DNA from: CAVQBL01 sp963710715
GTDB lineage: Bacteria > Pseudomonadota > Gammaproteobacteria > DSM-16500
DNA length: 64,000 nt
NCBI GenBank assembly: GCA_963710715.1
Contig: CAVQBL010000015.1
Span: forward strand, 186,001-250,000
Reading direction: 5' to 3'
This document shows, one piece after another, positions 25,147-35,255 of this stretch; the stretch's first letter is position 1; every line of letters begins with the position of its first letter. Both the position numbers and the translations under genes were made by a program. Under the pieces are notes generated by a model. The model searched no databases. It had not been told where the DNA came from and saw nothing but the letters and a program-made list of their open reading frames with translations.

Positions 25147-25605
25147 CTATATTTGACGCAACACAGAAACTAATTCATACGCCGCATCGGCTGATTCACG
25201 TCCCATATGACCTTTGTTGCCACCGATGCGATCATAAGCTTGAGCTAAATTATCTGTTGTTAATACACCAAAAATAACAGGAATATTCTGACTGAGCGCT
25301 ACTTGCTGACAACCATCGCTCACTTGCTTAGATACATAATCAAAATGTCGAGTTTCACCATAAATCACTGCGCCTAAACAAATAATCGCGGAATATTTAC
25401 CAGTCGCTGCAAATCGTTGCGCAGTAATGGGAATTTCAACTGCACCGGGCACCCAAGCTGCCGTAATCTGACCATTCGTAAACCCCAATTGCTTCAATCT
25501 ATCCGTCGCACCCATAAATAGCTTTTCGGTAACATCGTGGTGATATCGACTCACTACAATAGCAATATCAAAACCAGGTATATTTTGCTTATTCAATATT
25601 TGCAT
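25147..25605 (-). CDS. ribH: 6,7-dimethyl-8-ribityllumazine synthase
   Basis: RibH condenses the RibBA-derived four-carbon unit with the RibD product to make lumazine, the penultimate riboflavin step. The 152-residue protein shows FDIAIVVSRYHHDVTEKL, AWVPGAVEIP, GAVIYGETRHFDYV (active-site His) and PVIFGVLTTDNLAQA. It starts 2 bp after ribBA. Confidence 0.96.
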   Translation of the reverse strand: MQILNKQNIPGFDIAIVVSRYHHDVTEKLFMGATDRLKQLGFTNGQITAAWVPGAVEIPITAQRFAATGKYSAIICLGAVIYGETRHFDYVSKQVSDGCQQVALSQNIPVIFGVLTTDNLAQAYDRIGGNKGHMGRESADAAYELVSVLRQI

Positions 25606-25607
25606 TT

Positions 25608-26822
25608 TTAATCCTTACTGCCTAAGCGCAACCAGTGTCCTAGCTTATCACGCTTAGTTTGTAAGTAATGAATATTTTTCTGAGTCGGATCCATCTCAAG
25701 TGGTAAACGCTCCACTACTTTAATACCAAATTGCTGTATACCGTCGACTTTACGTGGGTTATTGGTCAGCAAGCGGATTTTTTTAATATCAAGATGATGC
25801 AACATTTGCGCGCTGAGTCCATATTGTCGATGGTCCGCTGCAAAACCTAATTTATGATTTGCCTCAACTGTATCAAAACCTTCAGACTGTAAAGCATAAG
25901 CTTTAATTTTATTACCTAAACCAATCCCACGGCCTTCTTGACGCATATAAAGCAGTACACCACCTTCTTTTGCAATTTGTTCCATTGAGCGTTGTAATTG
26001 CCAGCCGCAATCACAGCGTACAGAGCCAAACATATCCCCCGTTAAACATTCGGAATGAATGCGTACTAAACAGGATTTATTATGGTCTAGCTCACCACTA
26101 ATCAACGCAATATGCTCGGATGAATCATAGCGATAACGAAATACTTTAATTTTAAAGTCTTCGCTAATTTCAAGTGGCAAAGCAACAGAAGCAACCTCTT
26201 CTATTACTGTTTCATGTGAGAGGCGATAAGCAATCAAATCATTGATGCGTACCAATTTAATATTATGCTGCTGGGCAAATTTTTCTAATGCAGGCATACG
26301 TGCCATCGTGCCATCATCATTCATGATTTCACCAATGACAGCTGCCGGTTGTAAACCCGCCAGTCGAGCTAAATCAACACTACCTTCTGTATGACCTGGT
26401 CGTTCTAACACCCCGCCTAAGCGTGCCTGCAAAGGGAAGACATGTCCGGGCATCGAAATATCTCGCGGAGTGGACGTAGGATCAACAGCCACTTTAATTG
26501 TGTAAGCACGATCAAAAGCAGAGGCACCCGTTGTAACACCACGCATCGCTTCAATCGATGTAGCAAACGCTGCTTGATTGTGATGCTTACTTCGCTCCGG
26601 CATTAAGGGAATTTGTAATCGTCTGATAATATCTTCTGTTACTGCAAGACAAATCATGGAACGCGCATGTTTAGTCATAAAATTAATTGCTTCAGGTGTA
26701 ATTTTTTCTGCTGCAATGACTAAATCACCTTCTTGCTCACGATTTTCGTCATCAAACAAAATAAGCATGCGACCCTGACGCAGTTCTTCTAAAGCTGTTT
26801 CAATTGAGGCAAATGAAGTCAT
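25608..26822 (-). CDS. ribBA: Bifunctional 3,4-dihydroxy-2-butanone-4-phosphate synthase / GTP cyclohydrolase II
   Basis: From ATG 26822 (MTSFASIETAL) the protein is 404 residues. The RibB half (about 1-205) has DDENREQEGDLVIAAEKI and RPGHTEGSVDLARLAGL. The RibA half (about 206-404) has CLTGDMFGSVRCDCGW with the zinc Cys residues and RQEGRGIGLGNKI. The two halves supply both precursors of riboflavin. The frame is open further upstream to 26903 inside ribE, but 26822 lies 5 bp after the ribE stop and gives the normal N-terminus. Confidence 0.95.
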   Translation of the reverse strand: MTSFASIETALEELRQGRMLILFDDENREQEGDLVIAAEKITPEAINFMTKHARSMICLAVTEDIIRRLQIPLMPERSKHHNQAAFATSIEAMRGVTTGASAFDRAYTIKVAVDPTSTPRDISMPGHVFPLQARLGGVLERPGHTEGSVDLARLAGLQPAAVIGEIMNDDGTMARMPALEKFAQQHNIKLVRINDLIAYRLSHETVIEEVASVALPLEISEDFKIKVFRYRYDSSEHIALISGELDHNKSCLVRIHSECLTGDMFGSVRCDCGWQLQRSMEQIAKEGGVLLYMRQEGRGIGLGNKIKAYALQSEGFDTVEANHKLGFAADHRQYGLSAQMLHHLDIKKIRLLTNNPRKVDGIQQFGIKVVERLPLEMDPTQKNIHYLQTKRDKLGHWLRLGSKD

Positions 26823-26826
26823 AAAA

Positions 26827-27438
26827 TTAAACCGTTGGTTGTGTAGTAGTAAGATAGTGTTGACATTGCTCGACAAAGATTCGCGCCAGCATATCAAATT
26901 CAATATTCACTTTATCATTTTCTTGTAATAGTGATAAGTTGGTACGTTCCAGTGTGTGCGGAACCAGCATGACACTAAAACCATCATCAAAAACCTCATT
27001 AATCGTTAAGCTAATACCATCCACAGCAATGCTACCTTTTTTAATAACATATTTTCTAGTGTCTGCGTTCAGTCCAGCAAATCTCATCTCAAGAAATTCA
27101 TGATGTTTAAGCAACATTTTCACTCTGCACGTTTGATCAACATGTCCCATCACTATATGGCCACCCAGACGAGATGAAAGCTGCAATGAACGTTCCAAAT
27201 TTACAGCTTGATTAACTTTAAAATCATTTGCTGTAGTCCGTTTTAAGGTTTCAGGTGACAAATCAATGCAAAATGTATTCTCTTGGATTTGCGTTGCCGT
27301 CACACAAATTCCATTCATGGCAATACTTTCGCCCAATGCCAAGTCTGCAAATAAGCATGTTAACCAAATACGTCGTGATCCAGGTAAATGCTGGACTTGT
27401 GTAATCGTGCCACAGTGATCAATGATGCCAGTGTACAT
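26827..27438 (-). CDS. ribE: Riboflavin synthase alpha chain
   Basis: RibE dismutates two lumazines to riboflavin. The 203-residue protein has two lumazine-binding repeats, beginning MYTGIIDHCGTI and (about residue 98) MGHVDQTCRVK. Conserved GICVTATQ and GISLTINEV mark the two ligand sites. Order ribD-ribE-ribBA-ribH. Confidence 0.95.
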   Translation of the reverse strand: MYTGIIDHCGTITQVQHLPGSRRIWLTCLFADLALGESIAMNGICVTATQIQENTFCIDLSPETLKRTTANDFKVNQAVNLERSLQLSSRLGGHIVMGHVDQTCRVKMLLKHHEFLEMRFAGLNADTRKYVIKKGSIAVDGISLTINEVFDDGFSVMLVPHTLERTNLSLLQENDKVNIEFDMLARIFVEQCQHYLTTTQPTV

Positions 27439-27474
27439 AAAATTAGGCTATGTTTGTGTAAAAAAAGGGTTATT

Positions 27475-28545
27475 TTACCAGTTTATCTCACACATTGCAT
27501 CTTTTCCGGCCTGCTGCCACCTTAATTGGCCCGCACCACTCTCCAGGGAAAAACCCTCAGAAAACGCAGATTTTCCCTCCTCTAGCCAACGAGGGGCAAC
27601 ATAAATCAAGGCTCGCTGTAATAATCGCTGATGAAAGAGGCTGCTAAAACAAGTACCTCCGGCTTCAACCCATAAGTCATGTATCCCTTCTTGGCCCAGG
27701 TGATCCAGTACCTGATTGAAGTCTAAACCCTGCTGGTTGCTCTCAACTTGAATACAACGCGCAGTAAGCGCAGTTAAGCTTTGTTGACGCTTCTTAGGTG
27801 CCGCTGCTGAGTGGAATACAGTAATTGACTGTGCTGTCGTAAAAATTTTTGCGGTCATAGGAAGAGTTAAGTGGCTATCCAAAATATAAATCGGTTTGGC
27901 AATGATTTCATCCTGAATACGTACATTCAACTGCGGATCATCAGCGATGATGGTTTTAGCCGTTGTTAAAATGGCATCGCTCGTTTTGCGATAAGCATGC
28001 GTCAATTCTTGCAATGCAGCACCGGTTATTTGAATACGTTCGCCATTCTTGCCAGCAATTTTTCCATTTAAACTTAAGGCAATTTTTGCTGTTACAAAAG
28101 GTTTTTTATTTTTATGCCAATGGTGATAGCTTGCATAAAATGCATCAATTTCAGGTAAAGGAACATGTTCACAGGCAATTCCCGCAGCTAATAATTTTTC
28201 TTCTCCTGCTCCCGAAACGAGGGGATTAGGATCACGATAGGCATACACAACTCGCTTCACCCCCGCTTGAATTAATGCATCTGAGCAAGGGGGTGTTTTC
28301 CCCCAATGACAGCAAGGCTCTAAGGTCACATATATTGTTGCATCTTGAGTATTACCAGTGATTTTTTTTAATGCATTGACTTCGGCGTGATCTGAACCAG
28401 GAGCAAAATGATAACCCTCTGCGATAATCTTATTATCTTTTACAACGACAGCACCAACTGACGGATTGGGTGCACAAAAACCACGGCGGATATTAGCAAG
28501 GCTAAGGGCTTGGTGAAGATAGATGTGATCTTTATTATTTAGCAT
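27475..28545 (-). CDS. ribD: Bifunctional riboflavin deaminase/reductase RibD
   Basis: The 356-residue protein deaminates and reduces the pyrimidine intermediate. The N-terminal deaminase (about 1-145) has the zinc motif SDHAEVNAL and PCCHWGKTPPC. The C-terminal reductase follows with KIALSLNGKIA and WVEAGGTCFSSLF. It is the first gene of the riboflavin cluster. I saw no FMN riboswitch in the 50 bp before it; a palindromic repeat lies further upstream. Confidence 0.95.
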   Translation of the reverse strand: MLNNKDHIYLHQALSLANIRRGFCAPNPSVGAVVVKDNKIIAEGYHFAPGSDHAEVNALKKITGNTQDATIYVTLEPCCHWGKTPPCSDALIQAGVKRVVYAYRDPNPLVSGAGEEKLLAAGIACEHVPLPEIDAFYASYHHWHKNKKPFVTAKIALSLNGKIAGKNGERIQITGAALQELTHAYRKTSDAILTTAKTIIADDPQLNVRIQDEIIAKPIYILDSHLTLPMTAKIFTTAQSITVFHSAAAPKKRQQSLTALTARCIQVESNQQGLDFNQVLDHLGQEGIHDLWVEAGGTCFSSLFHQRLLQRALIYVAPRWLEEGKSAFSEGFSLESGAGQLRWQQAGKDAMCEINW

Positions 28546-28597
28546 AGTAGGATTTATTTTACTACAAACTTTGTCATCTCGGAAAATGTTCCGGCAA

Positions 28598-28766
28598 CGC
28601 TGAAGTTAGATCGAAGCCCCGTCATTGCGAGCATGTGCTTTTCATGCGAAGCAATCCAGGGGAACGTTTTTGTGCTCCCTGGATTGCCACGCCCGCGCTG
28701 ATCCCGCATAAAAGCATTGCGGGACGTGCGGGCTCGCAATGACGGGGCTTCGATCTAACTTCAGCG
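28598..28766. repeat. Palindromic repeat, type B copy (169 bp)
   Basis: The outer arms CGCTGAAGTTAGATCGAAGC and GCTTCGATCTAACTTCAGCG are perfect inverted repeats. Inside lie CCCCGTCATTGCGAG, GAAGCAATCCAGGGGAACGT, CTCCCTGGATTGCCACGCCC and CTCGCAATGACGGGG. Most of it is nearly identical to 41303-41460. It is non-coding, between yfhM and ribD. Confidence 0.85.
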
Positions 28767-28785
28767 CTCGCACTAAACCGAATAG

Positions 28786-31700
28786 TTAATTAACACCTAT
28801 GGTAATATTTCCCGCCACACTGCGCCCTCGGACACCGGGATCATACATCGCCCCCGCAAAAATCGGCGGTACACTATATTTACCTGCATTAGTCGCTTTG
28901 ATGCGGTAAACAATTTCTTTTGCATCTGGACTGACGCTACCAAAGAAAATCACGCGATCTTCACGGCTATCAACATAATCCAAGTTTTCTGAACTCACAG
29001 TATCACGCACGACTTCAAAACCACCGGGTAAAAGATCAACAATAGCGACATTACTCAAATAGCGATTATTCAATGCACGCACTTGAATATGCACTTCTAC
29101 TTCTTCACCTAAATTCACTTTATCAACGACATCGCCATGCGCATCACGATATTCACGATAAATTTCTATGCCGCGTTTAATAGCATCGCTGGGAAGATTT
29201 TTATCAAATCCCGCTTGCATGAGTTGATAAAAATAAATTTGTTTGTTGGGATTATTAAAATTAATTGCTTTTGCTTGATTATCAATATTAACCAACTGAT
29301 AAACCTCATTCGATGCAGTTAATATTTGTTGTCTGCCATCTTTGAGTGTTTCGCTAATTGATAAATTTATTCCACTCGGCATTTGATACGCTTGTCCATA
29401 TGCTGCGAGTGCCAAACTTGCATAACTGGACAATACTGTATTAATTTCATCAATATTCAGTGATGTTATCAATGGCGTCAATACACTTTCACCTACCTTA
29501 GGTAAACGATCGGGGAAATGTCTAGCAATTAAATAAAGATATTGCGCATTCGCAATTGCACCGCTATTAAAATCGGTTGTCACATCTTGCTTTGTTTGCG
29601 GTTTAAAATAATCAATAAATCGTTCCGCATCGGGATAACTTTTTAATAATTGATACGTCGCTGCGATGTAAGCACTGATAATATCTTTCTGCCATGCATG
29701 CGTGGTATCTTTTTCTAAATACAGTAACAAATCGGTTAAATAATTACTGGTCACAAATTCATTGCGTGTCAAAACATAAATTGCATAAGCACGCACACGC
29801 GCTTGATCCAAGTTTGAAACGTTTTGCGCAGCTAATTCTTTCAGATAATTCAAACCTGCACGCAACATGTCACTTGGAACATCAAATCCTTGCGCTCTTG
29901 CTTCCGTTAAAAAATGCATAGCATACACAGAAGCAAAAGCATTGCTTGCATTATTTCCTACATCCGGCCAATAACTAAAAGCGCCGCTGGTCATTTGTCG
30001 CTGTGCTAATTTTTGAACCGTCGCTTTCACTTTATCACTGATGGCACGCGGATCTTTGACTAACCACGGTTGATTAGCCAATGCTAATAATGGAAACGCC
30101 CTACTCGTCACTTGCTCCGTGCAACCAAATGGAAAATTGTCTAAATAACGTTGTAACCCGGCGACAAGAATTAAAGGGCTTGCAGAAATAGCTGCTTCTA
30201 CTGTTCGATATTCAGGATAGAGTTCACGATCAAGAGATAAGGGTTTATTAGCAGCTTGTGAACTACCGCTATTCACAGTAGTCGTATACGCACTTGCAGG
30301 ACGCACGCTTAATGTTGATTTCATTTTACTGGATTTATCAACGTGATTTGCAGTCAGTGTTAATTCCGCGGATCCCAATAATGATTTCGCTTTCAATTTG
30401 AAGCGTACCGTCTTTTCTTGTCCTTCTTTAATGGTTAACGTTTGATGAGCTGAATCTAATACTTCAAGCTCGGACGAAGTATCAAGTTGCACTGAAACTA
30501 AAGCATTGTCACCTGAACCTTGAACATTATTAGCAATGCTTGCGGTGATTTCAAATGTATCGCCTGGAGCCACAAACGTGGGAACATTTGGGCTAATAAC
30601 AAAAGGTCCACGCACTTCTGAGGTTTTGCTCGCTGCACCTACTGCATTTGCGGCAGCAGCTACCGCCATGACACGTATCGAACCATTAAAATAATCTGGG
30701 ATTGGATACGTTAATTGTCGTGGAGTAGTATCCGTATCGACAATTCCAGACCAATATACTACGGGTAAATCTGTCTTGCGCTTAAATGGGTTGAGATTTT
30801 TCAGTAATGCATCTGTTCCTTGATCACCACCTACTGCAGATAATTCACGATCTTGGATAAATTTCGGCAAAATCTGATCTACGATTTGTTGCGTTGTGAC
30901 TTCTAACGCATGTTTCTGGAAAAAATATCCTAATGGATCAGGAGTGTCGTGATGAGTCACTTGGAGTATGCCTTCATCAACTGCAAAAACAATAATTTTA
31001 CCGGGCTTATCACTTTTATAACTCATAGTGAGAGTATCGCCCGGCTGTACTAATGCGGGCGCGGTTAGATCAATATTAATTTTGTGCTCACTGTAACTCA
31101 CACTAAATGGCACAATGCTGTAACTTAAGGGGTTAATAAAAATTTCAGGTGAATTCCAATCACGTATAAATGCAACATTGACATAACCATTGCCTTGGAA
31201 ATCTTTTGGAATACGGATTTTTTGTACTGAACTTGTCGTGCTCGCTTTAAACCATTGCACAACATAAACTTTATCGCGTTCAATCGTAATTAATCCACTA
31301 CCCGTATACGGTGCAGTAATTTGTAATTCGATATCATCACCGGCAGTGTATTCTATTTCATTTAATTTAATCGTGAGTTCTGCATTTTTTGGCAATGGAA
31401 CTTGACTTGTGCCGACTACACTATATTTTACTCGGCTTACTTCTGCATTATTTTGATCTAAAATCACCACAGCAAAATCACCAATTTGCTGTGTGGGCAA
31501 TGCATAATTCATACCTGACTCGTTAAGAATGAGCGGATGGGTATTCACTACGTTGGTTTGTATAAGTGATTGGTATTGATAAGTGCCATCGGGCTTTTTC
31601 ACTAATGTTGTTACGGGATGTAAAGCCAATAACTGCATTTTTAAATTCGCAAGTGCTTGTGGTTTTAACTGCGGATTAATTGCAATAAAATTCACATTAC

Positions 31701-34506
31701 GCTGACTATTTTGTTTTATAAAATTTAAATCCCCATCGGGTTTATAACCAATAAAATAAGGTAATGAGCTGACTAATGCTTTGGTTTGTGTCACAACACT
31801 ACGACCGCCTTCTGCTTCAAACCCTTCAGCAAAAAAAGTGAGTTGGTAAGTCGATTTATCAAAACGATCTAATTTCAAATTGACTTCTGCTTGGCCTTGA
31901 TCGTTGGTGCGCGTATCCGGCAAGGTGTCAGTAAATATTTTTGGAGGTTTTTTAGGATCCAACAAAGGGTCGACAAAAGTGTAATTGGGATATTCTTTAA
32001 ATTGAACTGACTGCGGTGTTAAAAGAATTTTTGAACTGATTTTACGATCCGTTGCGGGAGCACCGTATAAATTCCACAACCCTACTTTAGCTGTTAAATC
32101 AGTAGGTGAAATCCAGCCCGACGTTTGCTCGCGAGAGAGATGCGCTGTAATACGCAGGCGATCAGGTAAAAATTCCGCGACTTGCAATGTAATGGAACCT
32201 AAAACATTATTGGCATGATTATCTTTAACCGTGTAAAGAGAAACGGCATATTGCCCTGTGGGCGAATTGGGGTCCGTTGGAAAATCGAAACTGAAATAGC
32301 CTGTCGCATCCAAGGTAAACTTTTTAGCTAGTGCTGTCGCACCGCGCGAGTCCATAATAGTTGCTTCAACAGGTAATCCGGCAGCTTGTGAGCGTGCAAA
32401 CGCTTGCTTCACAATCATGCCCACATGCACTGTGTCACCTGGTCGATAAATGCCTCTATCCGAAAATAAATATGCAGTTAAATTTTGCGAATCTTGATTG
32501 TTATTATTGGTGTTATTGTTGTATAGGCCACCAACATCAAAACGCGAATAATTCAATTGTCTATCTGTATTATTATAAGGAATAAAAGAAACATCATTAC
32601 CTAAACGCGCAAGATAAACAGTCGGTTCGCGCGCATCGGTATAATCATCACGGAGCGTCGGAAAACTGACATGGCCTTGTGCATCCGTAGTATGCGTCAA
32701 CAACGGCAAACCATTTTTTCCTAAAATAGCAACGCTAGCATTCGCAATGGGTTTACCTTGTGTGATAGATTGCACAAAGAGGTCTTGCGTACCATCACTA
32801 TTATTTTTTACGAGCAAGCCAAGATCCGTAATCAAAATTAAACGGCTGGATTTTACATCTAAAGCCGTGTTTTTATCAGCATCCCAACCTTGTGCTCTTA
32901 ATAAAAATAAACCTCGCGGTCCTCCATTCATATTAGTTTTAGTAGCAAGATACTTACCTAAATCTAAAGCTGTGTATTGTTCTTTTGCTAAATCAGTTGC
33001 AGCAAATTTTTTAATTTCGGAAAAAATTTCACTGATGTTATTTTCATTAAAAGTCTGATTGACAAAACTAGGATGACCAAAATTACCATCGGTTTGTGTA
33101 ACCAGTTGATTAACGTCATCTGGTAAAACACGCGCAAAATCAAATTTGACTGCGGGCAATCCTCGCACCACAACAGAAAGTTTTTTCTCTCCCGTAAAAG
33201 CCAGCAATGATCCTTTGTGTAAAAACCCAATTTCTTTGGGATAATCAGGTGTTTTAATGACAGCAACATAATCTTGCGCTAACGTAAAACGTCCAAAACC
33301 TTGCACACCTTTATCCAATTTAAGATAAATAAAACGCGGTGTTTGCGTTTTAAATTTATAACTGTGTAATGTTGCATAATCACGCTCAGCAGGTAGGGTG
33401 GTTAAATCCAATGGTGTAGACAATGCTAATATATTCGGCGTCACTTCACCTGGGTTTTGCCATTGATAATTCTTTTTTTCTGCTTCTACAGAAGTCGCCG
33501 GATAATCTTGCGGTAATAAATAAACATGCAATGCGGGTTTAAGCGCTGCTGCTGTAACACCTAAGCTTGTTTCTAAAGTAAGAATTTGTTCGGGCCGGTC
33601 TGCATCATTACGTACAATGGTGGCAGCAGCATTGCTCACTTTAAAATAATGACTAATATCTGGAATCAGTACATTTTGAGTAACAGCCTCCGTAGTCGCG
33701 GCAGATCCGGAAGCTGACTTGACACCTTTATCCACGGTTAATGCTAAATAACGCTCAAGATTTGCAAGTGGTAAGCTTTCAGAATGCAAATATCCTATAC
33801 GTTTATTTTCATCATACGTCATGGTAAATTTAAAACGCTCTGCACCTCGATCCAATTTAGCATTTTTAATTTCTTGCAAAATTAATGTCGTATTGTTTTC
33901 TAAGCTCGCCGTATTCACTTGGTAATTAAAATGCAGCGTAGCAACTGCTTGTCTTAAGTCAGCATTTTCAGGGTCTTGGTAAAACTTAAATTCAGCGATG
34001 CTAATTTTAAAAGGCTGCGTTGCAAAAGAATAATTTAAACTCTCTATGTTGACGTTAGGCGCAAAAACATTTTTGGCAAAATGAATATTGTATGTTTGGC
34101 CTGCTGGCCAATCTTGCTTAGGTGTAAACACCAAGCGATTGTCCGTTTCCCAAAGCCAGGTACCTGGCATGTTGGGGTCCAGAGTAATACCCGAAGTCAC
34201 TTCTTTATTAATTTGTTTTAAGGGTGCAACGGATTTGCTGTAATCAATAATTAATTGATGTGGAACTAATTCTTTAGCGTTGGGAGTAATAGCTGGGGCA
34301 ATAATATGCGCTGTGACCGACGCTTGCCGTGGGCGATTTTGGTCCCATTGATAGCCATAGACAATAATTCCGAGTAAAACCAGAAAGCCAATGATCATGC
34401 TCCAGAATAAAGCCGGATTTGTAGCAGCTCGGTTTCGTATATTATTTAGCCAAACTGGGCGCTGCCAAGAGAATTGGCCGAAGAGTGATGAGAAAAATTG
34501 TTTCAT
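28786..34506 (-). CDS. yfhM: Alpha-2-macroglobulin family protein (YfhM/ECAM-like)
   Basis: A very large, inner-membrane-anchored periplasmic protein of about 1906 residues from ATG 34506 (MKQFFSSLFG), preceded by GAGG. The frame is open further upstream, but that extension is only translated repeat DNA. One membrane helix lies near residues 30-55, followed by macroglobulin domains. FPFGCTEQVTSRAFPLL contains the CxEQ thioester that traps proteases, here CTEQ. It is thought to guard the periplasm against foreign proteases together with PBP1C, whose gene lies just across the divergent region. Confidence 0.92.
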   Translation of the reverse strand: MKQFFSSLFGQFSWQRPVWLNNIRNRAATNPALFWSMIIGFLVLLGIIVYGYQWDQNRPRQASVTAHIIAPAITPNAKELVPHQLIIDYSKSVAPLKQINKEVTSGITLDPNMPGTWLWETDNRLVFTPKQDWPAGQTYNIHFAKNVFAPNVNIESLNYSFATQPFKISIAEFKFYQDPENADLRQAVATLHFNYQVNTASLENNTTLILQEIKNAKLDRGAERFKFTMTYDENKRIGYLHSESLPLANLERYLALTVDKGVKSASGSAATTEAVTQNVLIPDISHYFKVSNAAATIVRNDADRPEQILTLETSLGVTAAALKPALHVYLLPQDYPATSVEAEKKNYQWQNPGEVTPNILALSTPLDLTTLPAERDYATLHSYKFKTQTPRFIYLKLDKGVQGFGRFTLAQDYVAVIKTPDYPKEIGFLHKGSLLAFTGEKKLSVVVRGLPAVKFDFARVLPDDVNQLVTQTDGNFGHPSFVNQTFNENNISEIFSEIKKFAATDLAKEQYTALDLGKYLATKTNMNGGPRGLFLLRAQGWDADKNTALDVKSSRLILITDLGLLVKNNSDGTQDLFVQSITQGKPIANASVAILGKNGLPLLTHTTDAQGHVSFPTLRDDYTDAREPTVYLARLGNDVSFIPYNNTDRQLNYSRFDVGGLYNNNTNNNNQDSQNLTAYLFSDRGIYRPGDTVHVGMIVKQAFARSQAAGLPVEATIMDSRGATALAKKFTLDATGYFSFDFPTDPNSPTGQYAVSLYTVKDNHANNVLGSITLQVAEFLPDRLRITAHLSREQTSGWISPTDLTAKVGLWNLYGAPATDRKISSKILLTPQSVQFKEYPNYTFVDPLLDPKKPPKIFTDTLPDTRTNDQGQAEVNLKLDRFDKSTYQLTFFAEGFEAEGGRSVVTQTKALVSSLPYFIGYKPDGDLNFIKQNSQRNVNFIAINPQLKPQALANLKMQLLALHPVTTLVKKPDGTYQYQSLIQTNVVNTHPLILNESGMNYALPTQQIGDFAVVILDQNNAEVSRVKYSVVGTSQVPLPKNAELTIKLNEIEYTAGDDIELQITAPYTGSGLITIERDKVYVVQWFKASTTSSVQKIRIPKDFQGNGYVNVAFIRDWNSPEIFINPLSYSIVPFSVSYSEHKINIDLTAPALVQPGDTLTMSYKSDKPGKIIVFAVDEGILQVTHHDTPDPLGYFFQKHALEVTTQQIVDQILPKFIQDRELSAVGGDQGTDALLKNLNPFKRKTDLPVVYWSGIVDTDTTPRQLTYPIPDYFNGSIRVMAVAAAANAVGAASKTSEVRGPFVISPNVPTFVAPGDTFEITASIANNVQGSGDNALVSVQLDTSSELEVLDSAHQTLTIKEGQEKTVRFKLKAKSLLGSAELTLTANHVDKSSKMKSTLSVRPASAYTTTVNSGSSQAANKPLSLDRELYPEYRTVEAAISASPLILVAGLQRYLDNFPFGCTEQVTSRAFPLLALANQPWLVKDPRAISDKVKATVQKLAQRQMTSGAFSYWPDVGNNASNAFASVYAMHFLTEARAQGFDVPSDMLRAGLNYLKELAAQNVSNLDQARVRAYAIYVLTRNEFVTSNYLTDLLLYLEKDTTHAWQKDIISAYIAATYQLLKSYPDAERFIDYFKPQTKQDVTTDFNSGAIANAQYLYLIARHFPDRLPKVGESVLTPLITSLNIDEINTVLSSYASLALAAYGQAYQMPSGINLSISETLKDGRQQILTASNEVYQLVNIDNQAKAINFNNPNKQIYFYQLMQAGFDKNLPSDAIKRGIEIYREYRDAHGDVVDKVNLGEEVEVHIQVRALNNRYLSNVAIVDLLPGGFEVVRDTVSSENLDYVDSREDRVIFFGSVSPDAKEIVYRIKATNAGKYSVPPIFAGAMYDPGVRGRSVAGNITIGVN

Positions 34507-34555
34507 TGATTGCCTCATTGTCAGCAAAGAGTAATTTTCCCCGCCTCTTTGAAGG

Positions 34556-34684
34556 TAACTATTCACGCCGTCATTGCGGGGAGCGCCTTTTGCGACGAAG
34601 CAATCCAGTACCCTACAACTTATCACCATTCTGGATTGCCACGCCTCACATAAAGCTAAAGCGTGAGGCTCGCAATGACCGGGC
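34556..34684. repeat. Palindromic repeat, type A copy 1
   Basis: It starts with TAACTATTCACGCCGTCATT, continues to GAAGCAATCCAGTACC, and returns through CTGGATTGCCACGCCTCAC and GTGAGGCTCGCAATGAC. It is the first of two tandem copies between yfhM and the divergent gene at 34914. Confidence 0.85.
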
Positions 34685-34742
34685 TCAATCTAGCATACCC
34701 CGAGTTTTACTTCTTGTCAGCGTATGGGTACACTATTTTTTA

Positions 34743-34858
34743 TGCCGTCATTGCGAGGAGCGAGCTCTTCGCGACGAAGCAATCCAGTACTGCCTACAAA
34801 CTCCATCTGGATTGCCACGCCTCACATAAAGCAAAGGCGTGAGGCTCGCAATGACGAG
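34743..34858. repeat. Palindromic repeat, type A copy 2
   Basis: GCCGTCATTGCGAGGAGCGA, GAAGCAATCCAGTACTG, CTGGATTGCCACGCCTCAC, GTGAGGCTCGCAATGACGAG. It lies 58 bp from copy 1. A terminal GAATAGTTAC fragment follows at about 34880. Confidence 0.85.
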
Positions 34859-34913
34859 TTCTTTTTGTAAGAATCGTGAATAGTTACGCATTCACTTAAT
34901 ACTAAGGAAAAAT

Positions 34914-35255
34914 ATGCCATCAGATCTAAAACGACATCGAGAAGACAAAAACACAATACAGCAACCTCCAATGAAGCGTTGTAAAAGTGAAGGAGCACTA
35001 GATCTATCCATACCAGCGCTACACCGACAACACGCTAAAGTACCACCAGCGAAATATTTTTGCTCAAAAACACTAAAGACAGTTTCTGTATCCATTAGAA
35101 GAACGGAGAAAGGGATACCAGTTCACAAATCAAATATCACTCTACTAAAGCAATGCGGATTGTTCCACTACCCCAATCCCCGCTATCCACTTAGAAAATG
35201 TTCATCTACTCCATTCTTAACAATGCCTCTGACTACAAATCCTAAACCCAAATAA
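34914..35255 (+). CDS. Orphan basic protein, possible effector
   Basis: The 113-residue protein is rich in Lys, Arg, Pro and Ser, with no signal peptide or membrane segment. Two basic clusters, KRHREDK (residues 6-12) and MKRCKSE (20-26), spaced like a bipartite nuclear localisation signal, open the protein. TAAGGA precedes the ATG by about 5 nt. Its stop is directly adjacent to the pbpC ATG, so the two are co-transcribed. No family was recognised. An effector role is speculation. Confidence 0.55.
   Translation: MPSDLKRHREDKNTIQQPPMKRCKSEGALDLSIPALHRQHAKVPPAKYFCSKTLKTVSVSIRRTEKGIPVHKSNITLLKQCGLFHYPNPRYPLRKCSSTPFLTMPLTTNPKPK

Noticed and set aside
28546..28600. FMN riboswitch before ribD.
   Set aside because: The short leader lacks the conserved RFN element blocks.
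34507..34629. N-terminal extension of the macroglobulin gene.
   Set aside because: It is translated repeat DNA; MKQFF at 34506 has a GAGG site and a proper membrane anchor.
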